A stretch of DNA of 64,000 nt from Rhodoferax saidenbachensis. GTDB taxonomy: Bacteria; Pseudomonadota; Gammaproteobacteria; Burkholderiales; Burkholderiaceae_C. A program made the position numbers and the translations under genes. Numbering within the stretch: position 1 is the stretch's first letter; each line of letters starts with the position of its first letter. The notes beneath the pieces are model-generated. The model saw nothing but the letters and a program-made list of their open reading frames with translations, made no database searches and was not told where the DNA came from. Location of the stretch: positions 2,418,001 to 2,482,000 of the forward strand of contig NZ_CP019239.1 of NCBI RefSeq assembly GCF_001955715.1. The letters run 5' to 3'. Shown in pieces: positions 7,867 to 15,682 of this stretch.

Positions 7867-8934
7867 TCAGGGCAGGTTTTCCCGAAAAATTACCTGGCTA
7901 CGGGTCGTCTCGACACCGCTGGTGGGCTCACGCCCATCGCGCAGGTTGGCAAAGATGCGCACGCAGTTCATCACGGCGCCCTGCGGGTTCTGGGTGATGA
8001 CGGCGTCCATGGTGCCGTCGATCAGCAGCGCACGGGTGTCGGGGGTGAGGCCATGACCGATGAACACGATCTTGCGGTCAGCACCCACCTCTTTGAGCGC
8101 GCGGCCAATACCTTCTGCCCCACCACCGATGTTGTAGATGCCGGCCAGGTCGCTGTGTTGCTCCAGCAGCGCGCGGGCCTGGCTGTAGTTTTTCTCGGCG
8201 TCGTCTTGCCCCTCGCGCACACCCACCACCTGCACCAGCGGAAACTGCTCTTCGAACAGGTGCAGAAAACCGGCCTCGCGCTCCTCGTGGGCGCGGTAGC
8301 GGAGAGACCCCACAATCATCGCCACACGGGCAGGACGGCTCTTTGGGCTATGAGCCAGAGGCCCCATGAAACGGGCAATCAGGTAAGCGGCGGTGCGGCC
8401 CGCGGCGCGGTTGTCCAGGCCCACATAGGCGACCCGGCGCGAGCTGGACAAATCGGAAATCAGTGTGACGGTAGGCACGCCCTGCTCAGCCAACTGCGCC
8501 ACGGCCTCGCGCACCACCGGGTGTTCCAGCGCCATGAAGGCAATGCCATCACAGCGCTTGCCGTAGTGCAGCAGCGCCTTGGCCAGCGCGTCGGGGTTGA
8601 AGCTCTCGATGTAAGCGGCCTGGCAGCGCACGTTGAACGGTGCCCAGTGGTCCTGCGCATACCCAATCACGTCACCCAGCATCTGCAGGAAGCGGTTGCT
8701 GCCCTCCGGGATCAGCACCATCAATCGCAACGGCTGCGGCTGCACCTGCGACGCCGTGTGGATGTCGGCCTGCGGCAGGTAACCCAAGCTGGCAGCGGCC
8801 TGCATCACCCGCTGCACAGTGGCGCTGCGTACGCCCGCGCGCTGGTTCAGCACCCGGTCGACCGTGGCCGTGGAGACGCCAGACAACTGCGCGATGTCGG
8901 GAATGCGGGGGTGACGAGAGGGAGTGTGCGCCAT
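7867..8934 (-). CDS. LacI-family regulator of the adjacent sugar-acid operon
   Basis: 355 residues. The N-terminal LacI DNA-binding domain is RIPDIAQLSGVSTATVDRVLNQ followed by the hinge region at RVMQAAASLGYLPQ. The rest is a periplasmic-binding-protein-like effector domain (LRLMVLIPEGSN, YVGLDNRAAGRTAAYLIARF, AGIYNIGGGAEGIGRAL, MDAVITQNPQGAVMNCV), similar to sugar-binding regulators of the DUF/Periplas_BP_4 type. It is divergent from the operon starting at 9089 and has its own terminator. It most likely represses that operon and responds to a sugar or sugar acid. Effector and operator are inferred. Confidence 0.9.
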   Translation of the reverse strand: MAHTPSRHPRIPDIAQLSGVSTATVDRVLNQRAGVRSATVQRVMQAAASLGYLPQADIHTASQVQPQPLRLMVLIPEGSNRFLQMLGDVIGYAQDHWAPFNVRCQAAYIESFNPDALAKALLHYGKRCDGIAFMALEHPVVREAVAQLAEQGVPTVTLISDLSSSRRVAYVGLDNRAAGRTAAYLIARFMGPLAHSPKSRPARVAMIVGSLRYRAHEEREAGFLHLFEEQFPLVQVVGVREGQDDAEKNYSQARALLEQHSDLAGIYNIGGGAEGIGRALKEVGADRKIVFIGHGLTPDTRALLIDGTMDAVITQNPQGAVMNCVRIFANLRDGREPTSGVETTRSQVIFRENLP

Positions 8935-8973
8935 AAATCAATTCAATCAAAAACCATCATATTGTTTGCTGGC

Positions 8974-9030
8974 ATTTGATGGATTATGGGGATACTATCA
9001 CTCTGCGTTCGATGCTGAAAGGCATCAAAT
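8974..9030. promoter_or_regulatory. candidate LacI-type operator pair upstream of the sugar-acid operon
   Basis: The 154-nt gap between the LacI gene and the leader ORF contains an inverted 8-mer: ATTTGATG at 8974-8981 and CATCAAAT at 9023-9030. The arms are 41 nt apart. They could be two half sites or part of two degenerate operators. The nearby TTATGGGGATACTAT could hold a -10 box. No experimental or family-level match is known to me. Confidence 0.3.
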
Positions 9031-9088
9031 AGAATCAGTAGAAACCCTAGGTTGCGGCGGCCAAGACCCACCGCACAGGAGACAAACC

Positions 9089-9166
9089 ATGCCTGATACC
9101 ACTGCCCGTTTGGGGCGCCGCGCACAAGTCGCGCCCTTCGTCCATCGCTGCGCCTGCGTGCGCTGA
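9089..9166 (+). CDS. 25-residue Cys-containing leader peptide
   Basis: Short ORF with a strong ribosome site: AGGAG at 9078-9082, then ACAAACC, then ATG. It begins MPDTTARLGRRAQVAP and ends in FVHRCACVR, so it is basic, with two Cys codons (TGC) near the end. It stops 18 nt before the permease start at 9185, and the permease has no Shine-Dalgarno (GCCTCC precedes it). This suggests translational coupling or attenuation. GGGCGC and GCGCCC inside the ORF (about 9115-9138) can form a 6-bp stem. Cys tracts in leader peptides are known to sense cysteine supply in several bacteria; a role here is inference. It could instead be a chance ORF. Confidence 0.55.
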   Translation: MPDTTARLGRRAQVAPFVHRCACVR

Positions 9167-9184
9167 AGCGTCTGTAACGCCTCC

Positions 9185-9868
9185 ATGACATACACGTTCG
9201 ACTTCGCCAGCGTACTGGCCAGCTGGCCCCAGTTTCTGGAAGGGGCCTGGATGACCATCCTGCTGTCCTTCCCCGCCACCGTCATCGGTTTTGTCGGCGG
9301 CACCCTGTTGGCCATCGGCCGCCGCGGCGACAAGCGCTGGGTGGCCCGGGCCTGCGGTATCTATGTGGAAGTGCTGCGCAACACGCCGCTCTTGGTGCAG
9401 GTGTTCCTGGTGTTCTTTGGCTTGGCGAGTCTGGGCTGGAAGGTGTCGGCGTTTTCGGCGGCGCTGCTGTCGCTGGTTATTAACGTAGCGGCCTACTCTT
9501 GCGAAATCATGCGGGCCGGTATGGACTCCATCCACAGGGGCCAGATCGAGGCGGCCGAGTGCCTGGGCCTCACGCGCCGGCAGATTTATTGGCATGTGGT
9601 GCTGCGCCCGGCCATGGAAAAGGTCTACCCCGCGCTCACCAGCCAGTTTGTGCTGCTGATGCTCGCATCCTCCATTACCTCGCAGATCTCGGTGGAAGAA
9701 CTTACCGCCGTGGCCGCACGGGTGCAGTCTGAAACCTTCCGCCCGTTCGAAGCCTACATCCTGGTGGCGGTGGCCTACCTGATCCTGTCGCTGCTGATGC
9801 GCCTGGGGCTGTGGGTATTTGGGCAAATCGTGTTCACACGCAAACGCAAACTGGGGAGCGCGAAATGA
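9185..9868 (+). CDS. polar amino acid-type ABC transporter permease 1 (HisM-like)
   Basis: 227 residues with about five membrane helices. It belongs to the His/Glu/Gln/Arg/opine permease family (TIGR01726 type): TILLSFPATVIGFVGGTLLA, YVEVLRNTPLLVQVFLVFFG, and the ATPase-contacting EAA loop EAAECLGLTRRQIYWHVVLRP. It forms the inner-membrane channel with the permease that overlaps its stop codon. It has no Shine-Dalgarno of its own and follows the leader ORF by 18 nt. Such permeases normally carry amino acids, but the downstream genes here point to a sugar acid. Confidence 0.9.
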   Translation: MTYTFDFASVLASWPQFLEGAWMTILLSFPATVIGFVGGTLLAIGRRGDKRWVARACGIYVEVLRNTPLLVQVFLVFFGLASLGWKVSAFSAALLSLVINVAAYSCEIMRAGMDSIHRGQIEAAECLGLTRRQIYWHVVLRPAMEKVYPALTSQFVLLMLASSITSQISVEELTAVAARVQSETFRPFEAYILVAVAYLILSLLMRLGLWVFGQIVFTRKRKLGSAK

Positions 9869-10548
9869 TCGATGGTGGACTGAACGCCTACCACCTGCAG
9901 TACCTGATGTTCGGTGCGCTGTGGACGATTGGCTTGTCGCTGATTTCCTTTGTCGGTGGCGGTATTGCGGGTGGTGTGATTGCGCTGTGCCGCGTCAGCC
10001 CGATCAAGGCCGTGCGCTGGGCAACGATTGCCTGGATCCAGTTGATCCAGGGCACGCCACTCCTGGTGGTGCTGTTCCTGTTTTACTTCGGCCTCTCCAT
10101 CATGGGCTTCGAGCTGCCCGCCATCGTGGCCGCCAGCATCGCCATGATTGTGTATGTCAGCGCCTACCTGGGTGAAATCTGGCGCGGCTGTATCGAATCG
10201 GTGCCGCGCACCCAGTGGGAAGCGGCCGAGTGCTTGGCCCTGTCGCGTGCCCAGCGCATGCGCCTGGTGGTGCTGCCGCAGGCGGTGCGTATTGCCACAC
10301 CGCCCACGGTGGGCTTCATGGTGCAGATCGTGAAGAACACCTCGCTGGCATCCATCGTGGGGTTTATCGAGCTCGTGCGTGCCGGCCAGCTCATCAACAA
10401 CTCCATCTTCCAGCCCTTCCTGGTTTACCTGCTGATCGCCGTTGTCTATTTCGCCATCTGTTACCCGCTGTCGGTCTGGAGCCACAAGCTGGAAAAGCGC
10501 CAGCAGTTTGGCAACCGTGCAGCCCTCCCTACCGCGAACGCCACATGA
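9865..10548 (+). CDS. polar amino acid-type ABC transporter permease 2 (HisQ-like)
   Basis: 227 residues, same family and size as its partner: TIGLSLISFVGGGIAGGVIA, IQLIQGTPLLVVLFLFYFGL, and the EAA loop WEAAECLALSRAQRMRLVVL. The start at 9865 overlaps the stop of permease 1 as ATGA and has GGGGAG about 8 nt upstream. Two different permeases indicate a heterodimeric channel, as in HisQM. Confidence 0.9.
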   Translation: MIDGGLNAYHLQYLMFGALWTIGLSLISFVGGGIAGGVIALCRVSPIKAVRWATIAWIQLIQGTPLLVVLFLFYFGLSIMGFELPAIVAASIAMIVYVSAYLGEIWRGCIESVPRTQWEAAECLALSRAQRMRLVVLPQAVRIATPPTVGFMVQIVKNTSLASIVGFIELVRAGQLINNSIFQPFLVYLLIAVVYFAICYPLSVWSHKLEKRQQFGNRAALPTANAT

Positions 10549-11303
10549 AGCAAGAAGTCACCATGAACCCCACTGAGTACCCCATTGTTGAACTCAAGGA
10601 CGTCCACAAAAGCTTTGGCAACGTCAAGGTCCTCAAAGGCGTGTCCTTCGCCATTCCCAAAGGCCAGGTCGTTGCCATCATCGGCAAAAGTGGCTCGGGC
10701 AAAAGTACCGCGCTGCGCTGCATCGACCGGCTGGAGATCATCGACAGCGGCACCATCCAGGTCTGCGACCACGCGGTGCATTCGCCCAGTGTGAACCTGC
10801 GCCAGTTGCGCCAGGACGTGGGCATCGTGTTCCAGAGTTACAACCTGTTTCCGCATCTGACGGTGGAACAGAACATCACCCTCGCCCCCAAGGCCGTGAA
10901 GAACCTGTCCGCCGCCGAGGCGCGCGAGATTGCCGCCCGCACGCTCAAGCAAGTGGGCCTGGCGGACAAGGCGCAGGCCTACCCCGAGCAACTCTCAGGC
11001 GGCCAGCAGCAGCGCGTGGCGATTGCCCGCTCGCTGGCCATGGAGCCGGAGGTGATGCTGTTTGACGAAGTGACTTCGGCCCTGGACCCGCAACTCACCG
11101 GTGAGGTGCTGCGCGTGATCGAGTCGCTGGCCGAAGGCGGCATGACCATGGTGCTGGTCACCCACGAAATGGACTTTGCCGCCCGCGTGGCCGACACCAT
11201 CATCTACATGCACGAGGGCAAGGTCTGGGAGACCGGCTCTGGCGACATGCTCAAGAACCCGCAGACCCCCGAGCTGCGCGATTTCCTTTCCCACGGACTC
11301 TGA
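10545..11303 (+). CDS. ABC transporter ATP-binding protein (HisP/GlnQ-like)
   Basis: 252 residues with every ATPase motif: Walker A GKSGSGKSTALRC, Q-loop VFQSYNLFPHLT, signature LSGGQQQRVAIARSLA, Walker B VMLFDEVTSALDPQ, and the switch His in LVTHEMDF. It powers the two permeases at the cytoplasmic face. The start at 10545 overlaps the preceding stop (ATGA); an alternative ATG at 10563 would remove six residues. Highly typical of the polar amino acid class. Confidence 0.93.
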   Translation: MKQEVTMNPTEYPIVELKDVHKSFGNVKVLKGVSFAIPKGQVVAIIGKSGSGKSTALRCIDRLEIIDSGTIQVCDHAVHSPSVNLRQLRQDVGIVFQSYNLFPHLTVEQNITLAPKAVKNLSAAEAREIAARTLKQVGLADKAQAYPEQLSGGQQQRVAIARSLAMEPEVMLFDEVTSALDPQLTGEVLRVIESLAEGGMTMVLVTHEMDFAARVADTIIYMHEGKVWETGSGDMLKNPQTPELRDFLSHGL

Positions 11304-11361
11304 TCCGACGCTTTCACTTGTATTTCTGCTTGCATTTCAACAACCACTAGGAGACAACACC

Positions 11362-12156
11362 ATGAACTATTCCCTCATCCTTCGCCGCACCCTGCTGGCC
11401 GCCAGCGCTGCCGCACTGTGCATGCCCGCCATGGCCGAGCTGGTCGACATCAAGGCCGCCGGCAAGCTGCGCGTCGGCATTGACTTTGGCGCACCGTTCT
11501 ACGGTTTTGTGGACGACAAGATGAAGCCTGTGGGCTCCGACGTGGAAGCCGCCGAGCTGATGGCCAAAGACTTGGGCCTGCAACTGGAGATCGTGAACAC
11601 CACCAACTCCGCACGCATCCCCAACCTGCTGTCCAACAAGGTCGACCTGATCATCTCGTCGCTCTCCATCACGCCAGAGCGCCAAAAGGCTGTGGACTTC
11701 TCCATCCCCTACGGCGCCATCCAGGCCGCAGTGGGCGCACCCAAGAGCCTGAAGCTCACCAGCATTGAAGACCTGGCTGGCAAGACCGTGGCCGTGACCC
11801 GCGGTGGCCCACAAGACAAGATCGTGACCGAGCGCGCGCCACAAGCCAAGGTCGTGCGTTTTGACGACGAAGCCGCCTCCATCACCGCAGCTGCTACCGG
11901 CCAGGCCGACATCGTGGCCATCACGCCACCGATCATTGCCGCCATCGCCAAGAAGAACCCCGCGCGCGAGTTTGAAACCAAGTTCATCCTGCAGTCCTAC
12001 CAGCTGGGTGTGGCCATGCGCAAGGACCAGCCTGAGCTGATGAAGGCCGTGAACGGCTGGATCAAGACCAACCTGGCCAACGGCAAGCTCAACACCATCC
12101 ACCTGAAATACGCCGGTGTGCCCATCCCCAAAGAAATCATCGACGGCGCGAAGTAA
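11362..12156 (+). CDS. family 3 periplasmic binding protein lacking the amino-group Asp
   Basis: 264 residues. The signal peptide is RRTLLAASAAALCMPAMA, cleaved near residue 25. The mature protein is a bilobed solute-binding protein (SBP_bac_3): KLRVGIDFGAPFYGF, then SSLSITPERQKAVDFSIPY with Arg107, the residue that binds a ligand carboxylate in this family. At the site where amino-acid binders have Asp for the alpha-amino group (GxxDAxxxD pattern), this protein has GQADIVAIT, with Thr188. This suggests a carboxylate ligand that is not an alpha-amino acid. AGGAG lies 9 nt upstream. It belongs to the same operon, 58 nt after the ATPase gene. Confidence 0.9.
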   Translation: MNYSLILRRTLLAASAAALCMPAMAELVDIKAAGKLRVGIDFGAPFYGFVDDKMKPVGSDVEAAELMAKDLGLQLEIVNTTNSARIPNLLSNKVDLIISSLSITPERQKAVDFSIPYGAIQAAVGAPKSLKLTSIEDLAGKTVAVTRGGPQDKIVTERAPQAKVVRFDDEAASITAAATGQADIVAITPPIIAAIAKKNPAREFETKFILQSYQLGVAMRKDQPELMKAVNGWIKTNLANGKLNTIHLKYAGVPIPKEIIDGAK

Positions 12157-12204
12157 TTCCACCCGCACGTCACCACCTTTGCCCCCTCACCTAAGGAAAT
12201 TCTC

Positions 12205-12747
12205 ATGAGCCGTCATTTCGGCGCCATCCGCCAGCTTGGCTACGTGGTCCACGATATCGAAGCCGCCATGGACTATTGGAGCCGCACGCTGGGCGTGGGC
12301 CCCTGGTTCTACAACCCCAAGGTTCCGATCGTGAACTACCAGTACCGCGGTGAGGCCCATGAGCCGCACAACTCGGTGGCGCTGGCCAACTCGGGCTATG
12401 TGCAGGTCGAACTGATCCAGACGCGCAACGACGTGCCGTCCATGTACCGCGACTTCCTGCAGGCCGGTCGCACCGGACTGCAGCACGTCGCCTACTGGAC
12501 CAGCGACTACGACGCCGACCTGGCGCGGCTGACGGCCGAGGGTTTCAAGACGGTGATGAGTGGTGAGGTGGGCGAAAAAGGCCGCTTCGTCTACTTCGAC
12601 ACCGAGTACCACCCCGGTACGGTGATCGAGTTGTCGGAAGTGGCGGGCCCCAAGGGCCGCATGTTCGACCTGATCCGTGCGGAATCGGAAACCTGGGACG
12701 GGAAGACCGACCCGGTGCGCCCCTTCCCCGACCTCTCGAAGATCTGA
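12205..12747 (+). CDS. VOC (glyoxalase/bleomycin resistance fold) family protein
   Basis: 180 residues. The fold is the paired beta-alpha-beta-beta-beta of the VOC superfamily: IRQLGYVVHDIEAAMDYWSR near the start and GLQHVAYWTSDYDADLARL near residue 95. Candidate metal ligands include His in the second repeat (LQHVAYW), Glu residues of VQVELIQ, and GTVIELSEVAGP. Such proteins are often epimerases, lyases or dioxygenases; it resembles the methylmalonyl-CoA epimerase/Glyoxalase_4 group. AAGGAAA lies 8 nt upstream. Its place between the transporter and the RuBisCO-like gene suggests it isomerises or opens the imported acid; this is inference. Confidence 0.82.
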   Translation: MSRHFGAIRQLGYVVHDIEAAMDYWSRTLGVGPWFYNPKVPIVNYQYRGEAHEPHNSVALANSGYVQVELIQTRNDVPSMYRDFLQAGRTGLQHVAYWTSDYDADLARLTAEGFKTVMSGEVGEKGRFVYFDTEYHPGTVIELSEVAGPKGRMFDLIRAESETWDGKTDPVRPFPDLSKI

Positions 12748-12750
12748 TTT

Positions 12751-12812
12751 TTCAAGCCAAATAGCCTGCTTGCGCCCGTCTTGCGTGCGCAAGCAGCTAT
12801 GTAATTTATAGC
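12751..12812. repeat. Comamonadaceae-type palindromic repeat, copy 3 (inside an operon)
   Basis: Perfect 10-bp stem CTGCTTGCGC (12766-12775) with GCGCAAGCAG (12787-12796), followed by the 17-nt palindrome GCTATGTAATTTATAGC (12796-12812). It ends 7 nt before the RuBisCO-like start. Its orientation puts the A-rich side upstream, so it would not terminate the operon's own transcript. Confidence 0.85.
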
Positions 12813-12819
12813 AAGCAGC

Positions 12820-14097
12820 ATGTCCCCAAACCGTTTTGAAGCCACCTACCTGATAGAGACCCCGCTGGACCCGGCCCACGTGGCCGAAGTGCTGGCAGGT
12901 GAACAATCGTGTGGCACCTTCACCCGGGTGGAGGGCGAGACCGACGCGCTGCGCGAACGCGCCCGCGCCACGGTCGAATCGGTCGAGCTGCTGGAGGTGG
13001 CGCCCGCTCCCTCCCTGCCCAACGGCTGGATGCAGCGGCGCGGCATGTTTGACAAACCCCAGACCTGGCAGCGCGCCCGGCTGCGCGTGAGTTTCCCGTG
13101 CGACAACATTGGCCCCAACCTGCCCACGCTGGCCGCCACGGTGTCGGGCAACCTGTACGACCTGGGCGAAGTCACCGGCCTGCGGCTGGAGTCCATGAAA
13201 CTGCCCAGCGCCTACCGCGCGCAGTTCGACATGCCCCGCCACGGTATCCGCGGCACACGTGCGTTGACCGGGGTGCAAGGCCGCCCGCTGATCGGCACCA
13301 TCATCAAACCCAACGTCGGTTTGTCTGCTGAAGAAACCGGCGACCTGGCCGGCCGCCTGTGCGCCGCCGGGGTGGACTTCATCAAGGACGACGAGGTCTG
13401 CGCCAACCCGGTGCACGCACCGCTGGCCGACCGCGTGCGCTCCGTCATGCGCCGTGTGCGCGCCCACCAGGACAAGACCGGCAAGCTGGTGATGGTGGCC
13501 TTCAACATCACCGACGAGACAGATGCCATGCGCCGCCACGCCGACCTGATTGCCGCCGAGGGTGGCAGTTGCGTGATGGTCAGCCTGAACTGGTGTGGTT
13601 ACTCCAGCGTGCAAACCCTGCGCCGCCACACCCCGCTGGCCCTGCATGGCCACCGCAACGGCTACGGTGCGCTGTCGCGCCACCCGCTGCTGGGCTTCTC
13701 GTTCAACGCCTGGCAGACGCTGTGGCGCCTGGCCGGTGTGGACCATATGCACGTGCACGGCCTGCAAGGCAAGTTTTCGCAGACCGACGAAGAAGTCATC
13801 GAGTCGGCGCATGACACGCTGGCACCGCTGTGTGAAGGCCTGGACGACCGCGTGTTGCCCGCCTTCTCCAACGGCCAGTGGGCCGGCACCGTGCCCGCCA
13901 CCTGGGACAGCATCCGCTCCAACGACCTATTGTTCATGTCCGGCGGCGGCATCCTGGCCCACCCCGACGGCCCCGCTGCGGGCGTGGCCAGCCTGCAGCA
14001 GGCCTGGGATGCGGTGCAAAAGGGCGAGACCCTGGCACAACGCGCCACCCAAGCCTCCGAGCTGCGCCGCGCGATCGAATTCTTCGGTAAAAAATGA
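12820..14097 (+). CDS. RuBisCO-like protein with intact active site (OiaX-like)
   Basis: 425 residues, large-subunit fold of form IV type. Catalytic positions can be matched: Lys163 in GTIIKPNVGLS, the carbamylated Lys189 with Asp191 and Glu192 in DFIKDDEV, His278-Arg279 in LHGHRNGYGAL, loop-6 Lys318 in LQGKFS, and the phosphate-binding SGGG at 374-377. Known relatives with a DUF1537 kinase partner are OiaX enzymes, which split 3-oxo-isoapionate 4-phosphate in D-apiose/apionate breakdown. A methionine-salvage enolase role is less likely because no mtn genes are near. No small subunit or phosphoribulokinase is present, so carbon fixation is not suggested. The stop overlaps the kinase start (ATGA). 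The ribosome site is weak and follows the repeat. Confidence 0.9.
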   Translation: MSPNRFEATYLIETPLDPAHVAEVLAGEQSCGTFTRVEGETDALRERARATVESVELLEVAPAPSLPNGWMQRRGMFDKPQTWQRARLRVSFPCDNIGPNLPTLAATVSGNLYDLGEVTGLRLESMKLPSAYRAQFDMPRHGIRGTRALTGVQGRPLIGTIIKPNVGLSAEETGDLAGRLCAAGVDFIKDDEVCANPVHAPLADRVRSVMRRVRAHQDKTGKLVMVAFNITDETDAMRRHADLIAAEGGSCVMVSLNWCGYSSVQTLRRHTPLALHGHRNGYGALSRHPLLGFSFNAWQTLWRLAGVDHMHVHGLQGKFSQTDEEVIESAHDTLAPLCEGLDDRVLPAFSNGQWAGTVPATWDSIRSNDLLFMSGGGILAHPDGPAAGVASLQQAWDAVQKGETLAQRATQASELRRAIEFFGKK

Positions 14098-15407
14098 CAG
14101 CGCCTTTGTTCGGCTGGTACGGCGACGACTTCACTGGCGCCACCGACACCCTGGCCGTGCTGGCCCAGGCCGGCCTGCGTTCCATGCTGTTTATGGGTGT
14201 GCCCAGCAGCGAGGCCCTGGCCGCCGCCGGGTCACTGGACGCCGTGGGCATCGCAGGCGCCGCACGCGCCATGCCGCCGGATGCCATGCGGACCGAGATG
14301 TCGGCCATTGGCCGTTTCTTTCAGCAGGTCGCGCCCCCGGTGCTGCACTACAAGGTGTGCTCCACCTTCGACAGCGCCCCGCATGTCGGCAACATCGCTT
14401 GCGGACTCCAGACCCTGCACCCGTTTGTGGACCACCGCTGGGTGCCCATCGTCGGCGGACAGCCCAGCCTGGGCCGCTACTGCGCATTCAGCAACCTGTT
14501 TGCCGCCGCAGGCACAGGCGGGGCCGTGCACCGCATCGACCGCCACCCCACCATGCGCCAGCACCCGGTCACCCCCATGGGCGAGGCTGACCTGCGCCTG
14601 CATATCGCGCTGCAAGGGCTGGAGGGCATCACCGCCCTGCACTACCCGCAGTACGACACCAGCGCCGACACGCTGGACGCCACGGTGCGCACTTTGCTGG
14701 ACAGCGATGCACCACTGATTCCTACGCTGCTGGACCTGACTGCGCAAGCGCAACTGGCCACCGTGGGCCGCCTGTTGTGGCAACAGGCCCAACAGGCCCG
14801 GCTGCTGGCCGTAGGCTCCAGCGCCGTCGCACAGGCTTTAGTGGCGTACTGGGCCAAGCCCATACCCGCCGTGCCTTCCACACTGGCACCGGCCCACAGC
14901 CCGGTCTTCGCGTGGGCCGGAAGCCTCTCGCCATTGACCGCCGCCCAAGTGCAGGCCGCCACCGATTACCAGCGCATCCCCGTGGACGCCCAGCGCCTGG
15001 CTGGCGATCCGGCGTATGTGCAAACCGTGCAGGACGCCATTTGCGCCGGACTGCAAAACGGCCAGCATGTGCTGGCTTACACGGGCCCCACCGATGGCAA
15101 GGCCGCAAACATCGCATCCGCGGCCAACGTCGCGCAGGCCAGCGCCGACCTGGTGGCTCGCGTGGTGCAAGCCCAGACCGACCACGGCACGCCGCTGCGG
15201 CGCATTGGTATTGCCGGCGGCGACACGTCCAGCCACGCCGTGCAGGCCCTGCAACTGTGGGGGCTGTCCTACCAGGCCACCCTGTGCCCCGGCGTCACCC
15301 TGAGCCGCGCCCACAGCCCCCACCCCGCCCGCCACGGGCTGGAACTGATGCTCAAGGGCGGGCAGATGGGCGGGACGGATTTGTTTGCGCGGTTGCTGGG
15401 CCAATAG
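14094..15407 (+). CDS. four-carbon acid sugar kinase family protein (DUF1537, OiaK-like)
   Basis: 437 residues. N-terminal substrate domain: GWYGDDFTGATDTLAVLAQAG, then HYKVCSTFDSAPHVGNI and VGGQPSLGRYCAFSNLFA. The C-terminal nucleotide-binding domain has LAYTGPTDGKAAN and IGIAGGDTSSHAVQAL, with GVTLSRAHSP near the end. The family phosphorylates four-carbon acid sugars (threonate, erythronate) or 3-oxo-isoapionate. Coupling to the RuBisCO-like gene by an ATGA overlap supports OiaK-type action: it makes the phosphate that the RuBisCO-like enzyme cleaves. It is the last gene of the operon. Exact substrate unknown. Confidence 0.88.
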   Translation: MTAPLFGWYGDDFTGATDTLAVLAQAGLRSMLFMGVPSSEALAAAGSLDAVGIAGAARAMPPDAMRTEMSAIGRFFQQVAPPVLHYKVCSTFDSAPHVGNIACGLQTLHPFVDHRWVPIVGGQPSLGRYCAFSNLFAAAGTGGAVHRIDRHPTMRQHPVTPMGEADLRLHIALQGLEGITALHYPQYDTSADTLDATVRTLLDSDAPLIPTLLDLTAQAQLATVGRLLWQQAQQARLLAVGSSAVAQALVAYWAKPIPAVPSTLAPAHSPVFAWAGSLSPLTAAQVQAATDYQRIPVDAQRLAGDPAYVQTVQDAICAGLQNGQHVLAYTGPTDGKAANIASAANVAQASADLVARVVQAQTDHGTPLRRIGIAGGDTSSHAVQALQLWGLSYQATLCPGVTLSRAHSPHPARHGLELMLKGGQMGGTDLFARLLGQ

Positions 15408-15410
15408 CAG

Positions 15411-15475
15411 AAATACAAGTAAAAAGGCCACGCAGCCCTTATGGGGACTGCGCAACCAGCTATTGAATCAATAGC
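15411..15475. repeat. Comamonadaceae-type palindromic repeat, copy 4
   Basis: AAATACAAGTAAAAAGGCC, stem CGCAG/CTGCG around CCCTTATGGGGA, then the palindrome GCTATTGAATCAATAGC. Nearly identical to copy 5 at 20321. On the minus strand it reads palindrome, hairpin, TTTTT and lies downstream of the gene at 15683, so it can serve as that gene's terminator. The remaining 207 nt to 15682 show no gene. Confidence 0.9.
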
Positions 15476-15682
15476 GTTTTGACAAAAGCCGGTTTGGACG
15501 TGCTTAAGGTATTTTTGTCGTGCGATAGACCAAACACTGCCTCATTGGCCACTGTGCCGAGTACTGAGACCTCAGGTACGAGGATGTCAAACGTGCGCTT
15601 GGCCATAGCTGTTATGTGGACATCGCTGAAACGCAGCAATCAAACATGATGTTCACTCCGAGAGTTGAAATCAGTCAGTGTT

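Noticed and set aside
12820-14097. RuBisCO for carbon fixation
   Set aside because: No small subunit, phosphoribulokinase or carboxysome genes; length and partner kinase point to a form IV RuBisCO-like protein.
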